A DNA stretch of 64,000 bases from a candidate division TA06 bacterium (GCA_016235665.1 JACRJI010000003.1:96061-160060); one strand, 5' to 3'. Shown: positions 8,477 through 19,550, counted from the first letter of the stretch. The notes: generated by a model not told the origin, from the letters alone. Program-made: numbers and translations.

Positions 8477-10054
8477 TTACCTGACAGGTATGTTTTTTGG
8501 GTCCTCTTCCAGCCGGTATTCTTCTACTGAAGACAACCACAGGACATTCAATCCCCCGAAAACATAAATACAATTGTTGACATAGGCCGTTCCAATTGTT
8601 GATCTGCCAGTCTGCATATCGCTGCGGATATACCAGGTATCGGTGAAGGGGTCGTATTTGCTGACCCGGTCAGAGTAGCTTCCGGCGTCGTAGCCACCCA
8701 AAACGTACAGATAGTTGTTGGCAATGACAGTTCCATAATAGGATAAGGAATATGGAATGGTAACGCCATGCAAAAACAGGCAAGTGTCCAATGATTCATT
8801 ATAGCGCCAAAACCCGCCGCCGACGTTTAAAAAATATAGTTCATTGTTCAGGATCACAGGATTTGAACCTGGGTAGTGCGGGTTTGTCCATGTATATATC
8901 GTGTCGTAATAAGTGGTGTCTTCCAGTGTGTCGGTATAGGTTTCAACCCAGGTAGAGTCCCACCAGTCATCAATGGCCGGATCGTATACGTGGATTCCAG
9001 AACTACTGACATATATCTTGTTCTGGAAGACCGCGGCTGTGGCTGAGGCGATATCCTCCGGGGCATCATTTTTAACGGTCCAGATATTTGCCAGGGGATC
9101 GTACACTTCTACCTTATTAGTATATCCGCCAAAGATGTAAACGGTATTGTTATAGACCGCAGCCGCGGATTCGCTTCTGGGTGTAGGTATGTCGGCTTTT
9201 TGGGTCCAGGTGTCATTAATGGGATCATATTCCTCCACCAGAGATAAAACGTTTTGTGACGGGTCCTTCCCGCCGATAATATAGATCTTATTGTTGACCA
9301 CGGCGGTGCTGAAGAAATAACGTTTTGAGGGCATGTCTTTTTTAGAATACCAGGGACAGGCCCTGGTGGTAAAAGAGTGAATCGGGCCGGAGGTCGAGGC
9401 CCCGTGAATGTCCCAGGCTACGATCTTCCAATAGTAGGTCGTGGCATAAGAAAGGGATGACCACAAAGTCCAGTCTTTTTGATATTGCGGGCAAAATAGA
9501 GGCGGAGAAGCAGTGGTACCTAAATAAATATCATAGCACAAAGGATTGTCATCTTCTCCGTTGGGATCCGTGCAGGTCCAATTGAACAGGAGGGTGGGGT
9601 ATTCCCAGGGTGCGCCGTCGGCCGGGGCCAGGTATACCGGAGCATAGGGAGCTTGGTTGGAGTGGGGCAGGGTGGTGAAACTCCAGACTGGTCCGGCAGT
9701 GATGACCCCCTTGTCATTACTGGCGAAAACCTTCCAGTAGTAGGTGGTGTTGTAGCTAAGGCTGTCGGCAAAATAGCTGGCGGTCGCCAGGCCCGAGGCG
9801 GCTAGCGCCGAAGGAGGGTTCAAGGTGTCCAGGTAAACATCGTAATAAAGCAGGCCTCCGTCCTTGTCGGAACACTTCCAGGACAGGGTGACATCGGTGG
9901 TGGTGTGATCGATGTTGGTGGCTCTGTCCGGGGGGTAGGGACTATTGGGGGCATTCGGAGCATATTCTATCTCCTCCGGCTTGCGCTTGGTACAGGAGAA
10001 AAGCGCCATGGCCATCCCGGCGGCAAGAAACACAAAACAATACTTTCGCAACAT
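8477..10054 (-). CDS. Surface lipoprotein with FN3-like and kelch beta-propeller domains (copy 2)
   Basis: About 525 residues from the ATG at 10054. A GTG four codons upstream is less likely because GGAG sits correctly spaced before the ATG. Lipobox ALFSC, then CTKRKPEEIEYAPNAPNSPY, identical to copy 1. Two FN3-like domains follow, with near-identical DNA to copy 1 in the first and divergence from the second onward. The kelch repeats (YIIGGKDPSQN, YIFGGYTNKVEVYDP, YVLGGYDAGSYSDRVSKYDP) occupy the C-terminal half. Only 25 bases separate it from copy 1 and 18 from the upstream peptidase gene, so all three are probably one transcript. The function is inferred as an extracellular recognition or adhesion protein. 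Confidence 0.85.
   Translation of the reverse strand: MLRKYCFVFLAAGMAMALFSCTKRKPEEIEYAPNAPNSPYPPDRATNIDHTTTDVTLSWKCSDKDGGLLYYDVYLDTLNPPSALAASGLATASYFADSLSYNTTYYWKVFASNDKGVITAGPVWSFTTLPHSNQAPYAPVYLAPADGAPWEYPTLLFNWTCTDPNGEDDNPLCYDIYLGTTASPPLFCPQYQKDWTLWSSLSYATTYYWKIVAWDIHGASTSGPIHSFTTRACPWYSKKDMPSKRYFFSTAVVNNKIYIIGGKDPSQNVLSLVEEYDPINDTWTQKADIPTPRSESAAAVYNNTVYIFGGYTNKVEVYDPLANIWTVKNDAPEDIASATAAVFQNKIYVSSSGIHVYDPAIDDWWDSTWVETYTDTLEDTTYYDTIYTWTNPHYPGSNPVILNNELYFLNVGGGFWRYNESLDTCLFLHGVTIPYSLSYYGTVIANNYLYVLGGYDAGSYSDRVSKYDPFTDTWYIRSDMQTGRSTIGTAYVNNCIYVFGGLNVLWLSSVEEYRLEEDPKNIPVR
9576..9997 (-). repeat. Direct duplicate segment, copy B (partner 7976-8397)
   Basis: Partner of the segment at 7976-8397, of the same length and reading frame, encoding the lipobox and first FN3-like domain of the copy-2 lipoprotein. 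Confidence 0.85.
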
Positions 10055-10072
10055 GAAAGTCTCCACGGTTTA

Positions 10073-11224
10073 TTATTTAAAAAGGCTTTCTTTCCAACGC
10101 TGTTCAAACTCATCCGGACCCATTCCATATGATTCCTTAAACGCCTGGGTAAAACCTGTCCCTTGCTGCATTTTGGAAAAAAGCAGGCGAACAAAGGCCC
10201 AATCGTATTGGCTGGTCAGAAAGTATGCGGCAGAAAGGCTGGCTTTATAGGCCAGAAGCGCCTGGCCGGACTCCAGGCCGGTGAATGGTTTTTGCAAGTC
10301 TCTCAGGGGGACGTAGATATTTTCCTTGGGTGTCAGCCCTTCCAGCAGCATCGCCAGACCCTCGTTAAGCCAGGCAGGGCAGCGTCCGCCGGTCATGTCA
10401 TAGATGGCGGCGTGAGTGAATTCATGGGTCAGCACATTCTTAAGCAGCTGCCGGTCGTTCTGATAATTGGCCACCGGGATCCGGATCCGTCCGTCGAAGG
10501 CGGCGCCGGCCCAGGAGGCCAGGTGAGTGATATCCCGGAACTGCTGGTCGCTGTAAAGGATCACGCTGGTGTTGCCCCGGATGCGGTGACCCAGCTCACT
10601 GCCCACCCGGTCCCGTATCTCTTCAAGCAGCATCAGCACTTGGCCCGACACCTCACGGTTCTCCGCCCCCTCGAACCGGATTTCAAAATAACCGCTGTGG
10701 TCCTGTTCAAACCCCTGCTCGGTCAGGGTCTCCTTCTTTAGCTGAGCCAGGCGCTGGACAATGTCAACGTTATAGGGCAGGGCGCGGTTGGCCGTCTCTA
10801 GTAAATTAAGGGCCGAATCGTTTTGATTGTCCAGGCAAAAGGCCTGAGCGTTAAGATAATATATGACGGCGCTGATAAGAGAATCCTGTCTGGCGGCGGC
10901 TCCCAGTTCCAGCACTTTTTGGAAATCGCCCTGGCGGTAATTTATAACCATCTCATTGCCGTAAACTGCGGTCAGATTGGCCCGGATCCCGGAGTCGCCC
11001 GGCGCCAGTTCCAAGGCCTGTTTCAAGAGTCCGAGGGCCTGCGGAAACTCTCCCTTTTGGGAAAAGGCTACCGCCCGGTTGGAAATATCCACCGCCTGTT
11101 CCCGGCGGGCCGCCGCCACCAAAGCTCGCCGGTGTTTTTGGTAAGCCTTGTACAGGAAAATTGCGGCGGCGGCGATCAGCAGGGCAGTGGCCACCCGAAA
11201 CAGCAGTTTCACAGTGTGATTCAT
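10073..11224 (-). CDS. Membrane-anchored TPR protein with gluzincin-type metallopeptidase domain
   Basis: About 383 residues. One N-terminal membrane segment (residues about 8-25), two TPR-like helices pairs (about 50-170; KGEFPQALGLLKQALELAPGD), then a peptidase-MA-like domain. The zinc motif HEFTH at about 267-271 is followed by a third-ligand candidate Glu in LNEGLAMLLEG (about 288), the gluzincin arrangement. The chain ends soon after, with DEFEQRWKESL. The start at 11224 has AAAGGA upstream; an ATG ten codons earlier lacks one. It opens a tight leftward cluster with the two kelch lipoproteins and the TonB receptor, so a role in processing envelope or secreted proteins is plausible but inferred. 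Confidence 0.82.
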   Translation of the reverse strand: MNHTVKLLFRVATALLIAAAAIFLYKAYQKHRRALVAAARREQAVDISNRAVAFSQKGEFPQALGLLKQALELAPGDSGIRANLTAVYGNEMVINYRQGDFQKVLELGAAARQDSLISAVIYYLNAQAFCLDNQNDSALNLLETANRALPYNVDIVQRLAQLKKETLTEQGFEQDHSGYFEIRFEGAENREVSGQVLMLLEEIRDRVGSELGHRIRGNTSVILYSDQQFRDITHLASWAGAAFDGRIRIPVANYQNDRQLLKNVLTHEFTHAAIYDMTGGRCPAWLNEGLAMLLEGLTPKENIYVPLRDLQKPFTGLESGQALLAYKASLSAAYFLTSQYDWAFVRLLFSKMQQGTGFTQAFKESYGMGPDEFEQRWKESLFK

Positions 11225-11322
11225 TCGTCCGATCCTTTCCGGTCTGGCCGGCATTCAAACAAAAGGTTCAGAAAGGTTGTAAGGCCGCCGAAACATACAA
11301 AGACCTTTTACCGGGAAAAGCC

Positions 11323-11892
11323 TTATCGTTGGTTGAATATTTTAATCCGGGTCTTCTTGTCGATCGCCTTCCACTGGCCGGTCTTAAGGTCCCCCAGGGA
11401 ATAGTTGCCGATCTTCACCCGGATCAGCCGCAGGGTGGGATGACCCACTGCCGCTGTCATCTTGCGCACCTGGCGGTTCTTCCCCTCGGTCAAGGTGATC
11501 TCCAGCCAGCAGTCGGGGATGTTCTTCCGGACCCTGATAGGCGGGATGCGGGCGGCTATCTCCGGCTGGGGGGCCAGGATCATCACCGAGCAGGGCAGGG
11601 TTTCCTGTTGCTCGATTACGACGCCGGCCCTGAGTTTTTTAAGGGCCTGGTCCGAAGGGATGTTCTCCACCTGGGCCCAGTAGGTGCGGGAATGGCCGCG
11701 TTCGGGGTTCAGCAAAAGAGCGTTAAGTTCCGGCTCATCGGACAAAAACAGCAGGCCCTCGGAATCGGCGTCCAGCCGGCCCAGTGCGTAGATGTTCTTG
11801 GGGAACCGGAAATCGGCCAGGGTCCTGTTTTTTGAGCCGTCGGCAGTGAACTGCGAAAGCACGCCGTAGGGTTTGTTGAAGGCTATAAGCAC
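11323..11892 (-). CDS. RluE/RsuA-family rRNA pseudouridine synthase
   Basis: 189 residues starting with GTG. RsuA/RluB/E/F family motifs are clear: FNKPYGVLSQF near the start, the catalytic ALGRLDADSEGLLFLS with the nucleophile Asp, and ITLTEGKNRQVRKMTAAVGHPTLRLIR near the end. There is no N-terminal S4 domain. The short length and absent S4 resemble RluE, which modifies 23S rRNA (U2457 in E. coli), but the precise target cannot be told from sequence alone. It lies 31 bases downstream of the phosphoesterase gene, in the same direction. Confidence 0.9.
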   Translation of the reverse strand: MLIAFNKPYGVLSQFTADGSKNRTLADFRFPKNIYALGRLDADSEGLLFLSDEPELNALLLNPERGHSRTYWAQVENIPSDQALKKLRAGVVIEQQETLPCSVMILAPQPEIAARIPPIRVRKNIPDCWLEITLTEGKNRQVRKMTAAVGHPTLRLIRVKIGNYSLGDLKTGQWKAIDKKTRIKIFNQR

Positions 11893-11923
11893 GTTTTTAT
11901 CTGTAGCGCGGTTGCAGGTAAAA

Positions 11924-13681
11924 TTACTTGAAATTTAAAATTCCGTAATTCTGGGTAAGGTAGTCCCAGTTGAATATCCATAGGGCGAGCTGCTTGTTGT
12001 ATTGCTGACAGCGGCGAATGTTCATCCTGATCTGGCTGTTCTTGGTAAGTTTTGCCAATCCGATATCCTTCAAGGGGATTTTCATCTCCAAACGCCATTC
12101 CTTGTCCTTGCGTTCGCACTGGACCTGGTAGTTGCCGTTCCATTTCTCATTTTCACTGTTGCGAACGTTGTCCACCTGCTGGTCCCAGACCGTGCCCAGC
12201 GGATTGATATAAATCTGATAAACGGTGTCCTGGTTGGGGGAGAGGTAAAACCCCAGATAATCATCTTTATTGACCGGCTCATCGCGGACAGTTTTAGTGG
12301 CTTTAAGTTTTGTCATTGCGGTGTCGTGGCAGACCGCCGCCAGGTAAAGGTTCTCCCCGTCGTGCAGGAAGAAGACCTCCGTGGGATCGTTAAGCGCCGG
12401 TTCGGTATCGCCGTAACCGTTGCAGAACTCGACCGCTTTGCCAGCCCCCAGCCACTCGGTAGCTGCGAAATTTCCGTCAACCACCGGCGCCTTTTTGGCC
12501 CTGGGGCAGTCGATTATCTTGGCCACTTCCGGGGCATATTTTTCAATGGTGAACACCTTGTCCCGGCCGAAAGGATAGGCCACCTTCATCAGGGGCAGGG
12601 GATACAAAATGCCGGGGCCTTTGAATTTAAAGGATTTTTTCAGGGTGTCGCCGGGGGCGATCTCCACTTCGGTCTTGGGGCTTAGCGCCTGCCAGTTCTG
12701 GCCGGTCTCCCATAGCACCTCGGTCTTGATCGGCTTGTCGGTCAAATTGACCAGCTTCAGGTCGGTCTGAAACTCCCTGGGTGTCTTTCCTTCTTGGAAT
12801 GACGGACCCCTCAGATCAACGGCTTTTCCGGCAAGGTCATGGGCAAATGTTTCCTCCTTAAGTGTCACCCAGTCTATGGCAAAGGTGTTTCCGGCCCGCA
12901 TCAATGCCGGGCTGAATTTCCCGTCTCTGACGGTAACCCATAGATACTGGTAAAAGTTGGCCAGGCTCACATTCTCTTCGGTCCCGCCCCGCAGTTCCGC
13001 CCCGGAGCTGCCCATCACCACATAACGAATGCCGTCAAAAACCTCCGAAGCATAGTTGTGCCAGTGCCCGGTGAACACCGCGGTCACCCTGTATCTCTTA
13101 AAGAGATCGTGCAGCCGGTCCGGCTTGCCGGCCCCTATTCCGAAAGGCCAGAAAGGCTTGTGCATGAAAACGTAGATCCCGGACTTGTTCTTGAACGCCT
13201 TAAGGTCATTCTCCAGCCATTTCATCTGATCCGGATCCATCTGGTCGGCCGTCTTGACCAAGGTGTTGTCCAGAATTATGAAATGGCTGCTTTGGTGATC
13301 AAAAGAATAGTAGGGATTGCGTCCGGTCTTTTTAATGAAGATATTACGGACGTTAGGGGTGGTGATGTCGTGATTGCCGGGAGTAAGATATACGGGACAG
13401 GAAAGGACCTTCAGGCAGGGCAGGATGGAATCCCAGTCATTTACAGTTCCGGCCGAATCCTTGTACCCTTGGATCAGATCGCCCACCGTCACCACAAAGT
13501 CCGGGCTCAACCGTTCGATATCCTTTAGCACCATCTCGAAGGCTTTTTGATTTGGGCTATTGGCCCGGTCGGCCAGCACCACGAACCGGAAGTCGTTCTT
13601 GAGCGCAGCGGGCTTGGCTGTCCATCCGTTAAGCGCCAAAGGCGCCGCCATTAGAACAAGAACAATAAATATCCTTATCAT
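11924..13681 (-). CDS. Secreted calcineurin-like phosphoesterase with C-terminal CBM9/DOMON-like domain
   Basis: 585 residues with a signal peptide. The N-terminal half carries metallophosphoesterase motifs: VVLADRAN, VTVGDLIQG (GDxx), TPGNHD, FMHKPFWPFG and FTGHWHNY (GHxH). The metal ligands therefore appear intact except that the usual first DxH is replaced by DRA, a substitution worth noting. A linker beta-sandwich (about 290-400) leads to a C-terminal domain (about 405-585) typical of CBM9-like/DOMON folds: PVVDGNFAATEWL, then DDYLGFYLSPNQD and WRLEMKIPLKDIGL. The substrate is unknown; a phosphoester or nucleotide in the periplasm or outside is inferred. RBS TAGGGAG precedes the ATG. Confidence 0.85.
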   Translation of the reverse strand: MIRIFIVLVLMAAPLALNGWTAKPAALKNDFRFVVLADRANSPNQKAFEMVLKDIERLSPDFVVTVGDLIQGYKDSAGTVNDWDSILPCLKVLSCPVYLTPGNHDITTPNVRNIFIKKTGRNPYYSFDHQSSHFIILDNTLVKTADQMDPDQMKWLENDLKAFKNKSGIYVFMHKPFWPFGIGAGKPDRLHDLFKRYRVTAVFTGHWHNYASEVFDGIRYVVMGSSGAELRGGTEENVSLANFYQYLWVTVRDGKFSPALMRAGNTFAIDWVTLKEETFAHDLAGKAVDLRGPSFQEGKTPREFQTDLKLVNLTDKPIKTEVLWETGQNWQALSPKTEVEIAPGDTLKKSFKFKGPGILYPLPLMKVAYPFGRDKVFTIEKYAPEVAKIIDCPRAKKAPVVDGNFAATEWLGAGKAVEFCNGYGDTEPALNDPTEVFFLHDGENLYLAAVCHDTAMTKLKATKTVRDEPVNKDDYLGFYLSPNQDTVYQIYINPLGTVWDQQVDNVRNSENEKWNGNYQVQCERKDKEWRLEMKIPLKDIGLAKLTKNSQIRMNIRRCQQYNKQLALWIFNWDYLTQNYGILNFK

Positions 13682-13737
13682 AATCTCTCCCTACGTTTTG
13701 GTTGATGAACGATATGCTGCGGGCCAAACACGGTGTT

Positions 13738-13983
13738 CTATATAAAAATGCCCCCAGGGCGCGGATCATTTGCGACAGTCTGGGGGCGTCTCTTAAGAGG
13801 CTTATAAGTTATTTTTTTCATATCGGCGGCATAAGTCACGGTAAACAGTGCCATAAGAAGCGGAATCAGTATCCAGGGATCAAAACCGCCTAGGTTCAGG
13901 AATCCCCGGGCAATAATTTCCGGATAGGCGCCGATTTGGCAAATCCCGTTGTGGGCGATGTTGTTGAACCATTGAAAAAGCAT
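13738..13983 (-). CDS. Small hypothetical membrane protein (doubtful)
   Basis: 81 residues with one clear hydrophobic segment (FDPWILIPLLMALFTVTYA) followed by a basic tail. There is no recognisable family and no good ribosome binding site before the ATG. The last codons run across a terminator-like hairpin (13750-13787). It could be a real small membrane protein or a chance reading frame. It fills an otherwise gene-free stretch between the phosphoesterase and the SH3-like lipoprotein. Confidence 0.3.
   Translation of the reverse strand: MLFQWFNNIAHNGICQIGAYPEIIARGFLNLGGFDPWILIPLLMALFTVTYAADMKKITYKPLKRRPQTVANDPRPGGIFI
13750..13787 (-). terminator. Terminator-like hairpin
   Basis: GCCCCCAG at 13750-13757 pairs with CTGGGGGC at 13780-13787 across a 22-base loop. 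On the minus strand it is followed by ATTTTTATA. It could end transcription from the short reading frame above or from upstream. Confidence 0.45.
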
Positions 13984-14064
13984 AGTGTTTTTAGATAACA
14001 GGCCTTAAACGCTATAAGCAATTTATGTTACTATAAATAACATCTATATGCAAGATAAAAATGC

Positions 14065-14091
14065 AAAAAGGCCGAAAATATTTCGGCCTTT
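14065..14091 (-). terminator. Rho-independent terminator of the SH3-like lipoprotein gene
   Basis: An 11-base perfect stem (AAAGGCCGAAA at 14067-14077, complement at 14081-14091) with a 3-base loop. It is followed on the minus strand by a T run, 23 bases past the stop codon. Confidence 0.85.
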
Positions 14092-14113
14092 CGTTATATT
14101 AGTTTATGGCAGA

Positions 14114-14848
14114 TCAATGGCCGCCGTCTTCAGTATCTTCCGTGCCGGAGCTTTCATCTTCTGTTTTGGCAACAGTATCGGGTAAAGTCTCGAGCCTGAA
14201 TTGCTGCATAAAGTAGGAATCGGGATAGGGAGAGGAGGCTATGATTTTTTCCAATTGCTCGGCCCTGGTCATTTTTACGTTGTCTCGAAATATCTTATTG
14301 GCCATGACGGCTACAGTGATGTCCTCCTTGGAACCAAGTATGGCCTCTTTCTTGATCCATCCTTTTACCGTACCGGCTTCGCCCACTACTTCGCATAAAT
14401 TTTCCTTGCTTTGGGTAACGGCAACAACATCAAGCATCTTGAATTTTTTGTCGGTAATGGTTAAAAGGTCCGGCCGTTGGTACACGGGTGTTTCTTCTTT
14501 GACTGCGCCGGCGGTAGCAGCCTTTACTAGGCCGTAGCTGGAGGCCCAGCCGGTCTTGCCGTCCGAAAGCTCAACTTGACAATATTCCTTATATTTATCG
14601 GTGGAATCTACAATAGTGCCTTCCAGGAGGTTAACGGTTTCACCCAGTCTTAGTGATGAAAGCCAGGAACCCTTTTCCTTTTTTTGCAGGGGATCCTTCC
14701 ACAAGGCGGTGCCGTCTAAAATGCAGACAGCAGTTGGTTTTATGACCGGAGCCGAATTTGTTTCCGGCTGGGGTTTCGGCTGTTTTTGGCATGAGGTTAT
14801 TATTGCTGAAAGGAAAACTGCCAGAACAAAATATTTAAACCGGGACAT
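14114..14848 (-). CDS. Lipoprotein with SH3-like domains
   Basis: 244 residues from the ATG at 14848, chosen because TAGGAGG sits just upstream; an earlier ATG at 14884 lacks one. The lipobox is IITSC (Cys near 20). Two SH3b-like segments follow: one with ALWKDPLQKKEKGSWLSSL to GKTGWASSYGLV, the other from ETPVYQRPDLLTITDKKFKM to GTVKGWIKKEAIL. An acidic tail (EDESSGTEDTEDGG) ends the chain. Such domains often bind peptidoglycan or act as protein-binding modules; the role here is unknown. It is monocistronic, with its own terminator. Confidence 0.8.
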   Translation of the reverse strand: MSRFKYFVLAVFLSAIITSCQKQPKPQPETNSAPVIKPTAVCILDGTALWKDPLQKKEKGSWLSSLRLGETVNLLEGTIVDSTDKYKEYCQVELSDGKTGWASSYGLVKAATAGAVKEETPVYQRPDLLTITDKKFKMLDVVAVTQSKENLCEVVGEAGTVKGWIKKEAILGSKEDITVAVMANKIFRDNVKMTRAEQLEKIIASSPYPDSYFMQQFRLETLPDTVAKTEDESSGTEDTEDGGH

Positions 14849-15010
14849 ACAGCCTCCTAAATTATAATTTATGATTAAATACAACGATAAATATTACTAC
14901 AATTAACCAGCGCATGCAAGATAAATATTATAAAACATTTTACGCAAAAGATACGAAAACGTAAAAACAATTAGGTCTTATTTTAGGTCTGATGGGTATG
15001 GTTTTCATCA

Positions 15011-15886
15011 TCACTTCTCTGCCAGAAACACTCCTGCGATCACCACCGCAGCGCCCAGGGCAAATTTCAAAGTGATGGGTTCACTTAAAAAAGCCCAGCC
15101 CAAAAGGGCAGCCATTATCGGCTGAAGGTTGGAGAAGACAGAGACCTTGGTGGCCTCCAGCTTGGAAAGCCCCCAGGACCAGACCAGGTATCCTAACACC
15201 GAGGTCATCAGCGCCAGGTACAAAAGCGACAGCAGGCCGGTCCTGGTTATCTGGCCGTAGTTCTGCCTTATCACAGCGGGCAGGCCAAAAGGGACGAACA
15301 TCAACGCGCCCAGGCCCAGAGCGTACCCGGTGACCACCAGCGGGGGATACTTCTTCAGCAGTTTTTTGCTGATGATGGTGTAAACCGCCCAGGTGATGAC
15401 GGCCACGATCAGCAGCAGGTCGCCCTTGATGGTTTTGGCCGACAGGTGAATTCCCTGGTCGAACAGCACCAGGATGATGCCCAGAAATCCCAGGGCTATC
15501 CCGGTGATCTTAAGTACTGTAGGCCGCTCGCCCAGGAACAGGGAGGACAGCAGCAGAACCATGATGGGGGTGGTGGAGTACATCAGAGCGCCATGGGCGG
15601 CAAAGGTGTATTTCATCCCATACAGGAAAAGCCCCTGGTTCAAGGGCACGGCCAGAAAGGCCAGCAGTAGAAAGGTCTTCCGGTCCTCCTTTTTTGGCAG
15701 GATGAACTCCCTGCGCCAGAGCAGAAGCCCGGCGAATACCGCCCCGGCCAACAGAAAGCGGTAGACGCCCAGGGAGAATGGCGAGAATTCCCGCAGGGAA
15801 AACTTGGCCATCATGTAGGTGGCGCTGATCACGACCTGGGTCAGCACCAGAACGGTGAATATCTGTTTTCTGGAAAGGTTGTTCAT
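15011..15886 (-). CDS. EamA-family (DMT superfamily) transporter
   Basis: 291 residues, ten predicted membrane helices in two EamA repeats (about 10-140 and 150-290). Typical motifs are KFSLREFSPFSLGVYRFLLA in the first half and TSVLGYLVWSWGLSKLEATK, followed by LQPIMAALLGWAFLSEP, in the second. Members export or import small metabolites; the substrate cannot be assigned. The gene stands alone. The upstream region contains a copy of a short intergenic repeat reading TTTGTGTCTTGGTGACTTGG on this strand. Confidence 0.9.
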   Translation of the reverse strand: MNNLSRKQIFTVLVLTQVVISATYMMAKFSLREFSPFSLGVYRFLLAGAVFAGLLLWRREFILPKKEDRKTFLLLAFLAVPLNQGLFLYGMKYTFAAHGALMYSTTPIMVLLLSSLFLGERPTVLKITGIALGFLGIILVLFDQGIHLSAKTIKGDLLLIVAVITWAVYTIISKKLLKKYPPLVVTGYALGLGALMFVPFGLPAVIRQNYGQITRTGLLSLLYLALMTSVLGYLVWSWGLSKLEATKVSVFSNLQPIMAALLGWAFLSEPITLKFALGAAVVIAGVFLAEK

Positions 15887-15992
15887 TTACAGTTCATGGT
15901 TTATTATGCCACCAAGTCACCAAGACACAAATACAATTAACGAATTACGATTAACAATTGACGACGTAGTGCCTCTGTGGCGAAAAAGCATC

Positions 15993-16021
15993 TTGACGTA
16001 GTCATTATAATTTAGTATGCT
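15993..16021 (+). promoter_or_regulatory. Promoter of ligA
   Basis: TTGACG at 15993-15998 and TATGCT at 16016-16021 with a 17-base spacer. The ATG at 16087 follows a leader of about 60 bases. Confidence 0.55.
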
Positions 16022-16074
16022 ATTGGTGTCAAGGAAAACATGGCACTTTACCACAGAAACACGGAACTTAATAA

Positions 16075-18087
<2,013 letters not shown>

Positions 18088-18241
18088 CCAGTTGATTCTA
18101 CCAAGGTTTTTTATCCGCAGACGCCGTCGGCCAAAGCCGGCAAGCATAAAAGCCTGCTATGGCGCCGGACGATTTCACAGATTCACGCAGATTATTTCAC
18201 CTATAATAAATAAATTACAATCAGGCTGGCCGGCTGTAAAA

Positions 18242-19486
18242 ATGAATAAAACATATAAAATAAACGCCGGGATACTGAACCCGGAAAGCCCGCAAAAATG
18301 CAGGTTTATAAAGGACGGGGTCCTGATATTCAATGAAGACGGGCATATCCTGTATTGCGGACAGCGCAAACAGGCGCCACTGCTGAACTCAACCAAGATT
18401 ACGGCCCCGGCCGATTCTTTCATCATCCCCGGGCTGATAGACTGCCACACCCACCTTTCCCAGTACTATGTGCGGGGCCGCAGCGGGGATACTCTTTTAG
18501 GCTGGCTGAAGAACCACATATTTCCGGCTGAACACAAGTTCAAAGATCCCAAACATGCCAGCAGGGTCTCCCAAAAATTCTACCAGAGGCTGTTGTCCAA
18601 TGGGGTAACCTGCGCCGCCCTGTATACCAATTACAAGGCGGGAGTAGAGGCGGCCTTCGCTGAAGGGCAAAAAGCCGGGATCAGGGCCGTCATCGGCTAT
18701 ACCTTGATGGACCGCAATGTTCCGGATGCATTAAAACTGGAGCCGTCGAAAGTTATGGATGAATGCCGGGAGTTGTTTGACAAGCATCATCAAAAAAACC
18801 GCAAGCTTTGCTTTTCACTCAATCCCCGTTTTGCGCCCTCATGTACGCCGGGTTTCATGAAAGCCTTGGGAGATTTTGCCAAGAAGAACGAGGTCTACAT
18901 TCAGACCCACATCTCGGAGAACCTGCAGGAACTTGCCGAGGTAAAAAAATTATTTCCCAAAGCCAGAAACTATGCCGAGGTCTACGACCGGGCAGGGCTT
19001 TTAACACCCAAGACCCTGCTGGCCCATGGTATCCACCTTTCCCCGTCCGAGCGAAGACTGATCGAAAAGCGGGGCTGCGGGATGGTGCACTGCCCGTCCT
19101 CCAACCTGTTCCTTCACTCCGGGCGGTTTCCTGTGGAACATTGGCCGAGTTATTCCAAGCTGGCTCTGGGCAGCGACGTGGGGGCCGGGCCGTCTTTCTC
19201 CATGTTTGACGTAATGCGCGACGCCTATTATGTCAATATGATGCCGCTGTCCCGGTTATTTTACCTGGCCACTTTGGGCGGGGCCAGGGCGCTGGGGCTG
19301 GAAAAGACCATCGGCAGCCTGCAGGCCGGCAAGCAGGCCGATTTTTCGGTGATCAGACTGTCGGACATTCAGGATCCTGGCTCCGAAGAACTGCTGTACG
19401 ATCTGATATTCAAGTGGGACCAGCGGGAGACATTGCAGGTCTATGTGGGAGGGCGGAAATTTTGGCCGTTGGAGAGCCCTTCATAA
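18242..19486 (+). CDS. guaD: Guanine deaminase (amidohydrolase family)
   Basis: 414 residues from the ATG at 18242. A longer in-frame start at 18092 would add 50 residues that do not resemble the family. Amidohydrolase metal ligands are visible: HTHLSQY (HxH), THISEN, AHGIHL and the Asp of LGSDVGAGPSFSMFD. The combination NPRFAPSCTPGF, HCPSSNLFLHSG and GSDVGAGPSFSM is typical of guanine deaminase, which converts guanine to xanthine and ammonia. Related TRZ/ATZ deaminases are the main alternative. It lies 154 bases after ligA and ends at a bidirectional terminator. Confidence 0.85.
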   Translation: MNKTYKINAGILNPESPQKCRFIKDGVLIFNEDGHILYCGQRKQAPLLNSTKITAPADSFIIPGLIDCHTHLSQYYVRGRSGDTLLGWLKNHIFPAEHKFKDPKHASRVSQKFYQRLLSNGVTCAALYTNYKAGVEAAFAEGQKAGIRAVIGYTLMDRNVPDALKLEPSKVMDECRELFDKHHQKNRKLCFSLNPRFAPSCTPGFMKALGDFAKKNEVYIQTHISENLQELAEVKKLFPKARNYAEVYDRAGLLTPKTLLAHGIHLSPSERRLIEKRGCGMVHCPSSNLFLHSGRFPVEHWPSYSKLALGSDVGAGPSFSMFDVMRDAYYVNMMPLSRLFYLATLGGARALGLEKTIGSLQAGKQADFSVIRLSDIQDPGSEELLYDLIFKWDQRETLQVYVGGRKFWPLESPS

Positions 19487-19513
19487 ATTTCATTTATAGC
19501 GTCGAAGGAAAAT

Positions 19514-19550
19514 ATAAAAGGCGGAAGAGAGTTACTCTTCCGCCTTTTAT
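19514..19550. terminator. Bidirectional rho-independent terminator
   Basis: A perfect 16-base stem (ATAAAAGGCGGAAGAG at 19514-19529, complement at 19535-19550) with a 5-base loop lies between convergent guaD and the next lipoprotein gene. Confidence 0.85.

Noticed and set aside
13702..13893. Small plus-strand reading frame
   Set aside because: No ribosome site or family. It overlaps the terminator-like hairpin and the equally doubtful minus-strand frame.
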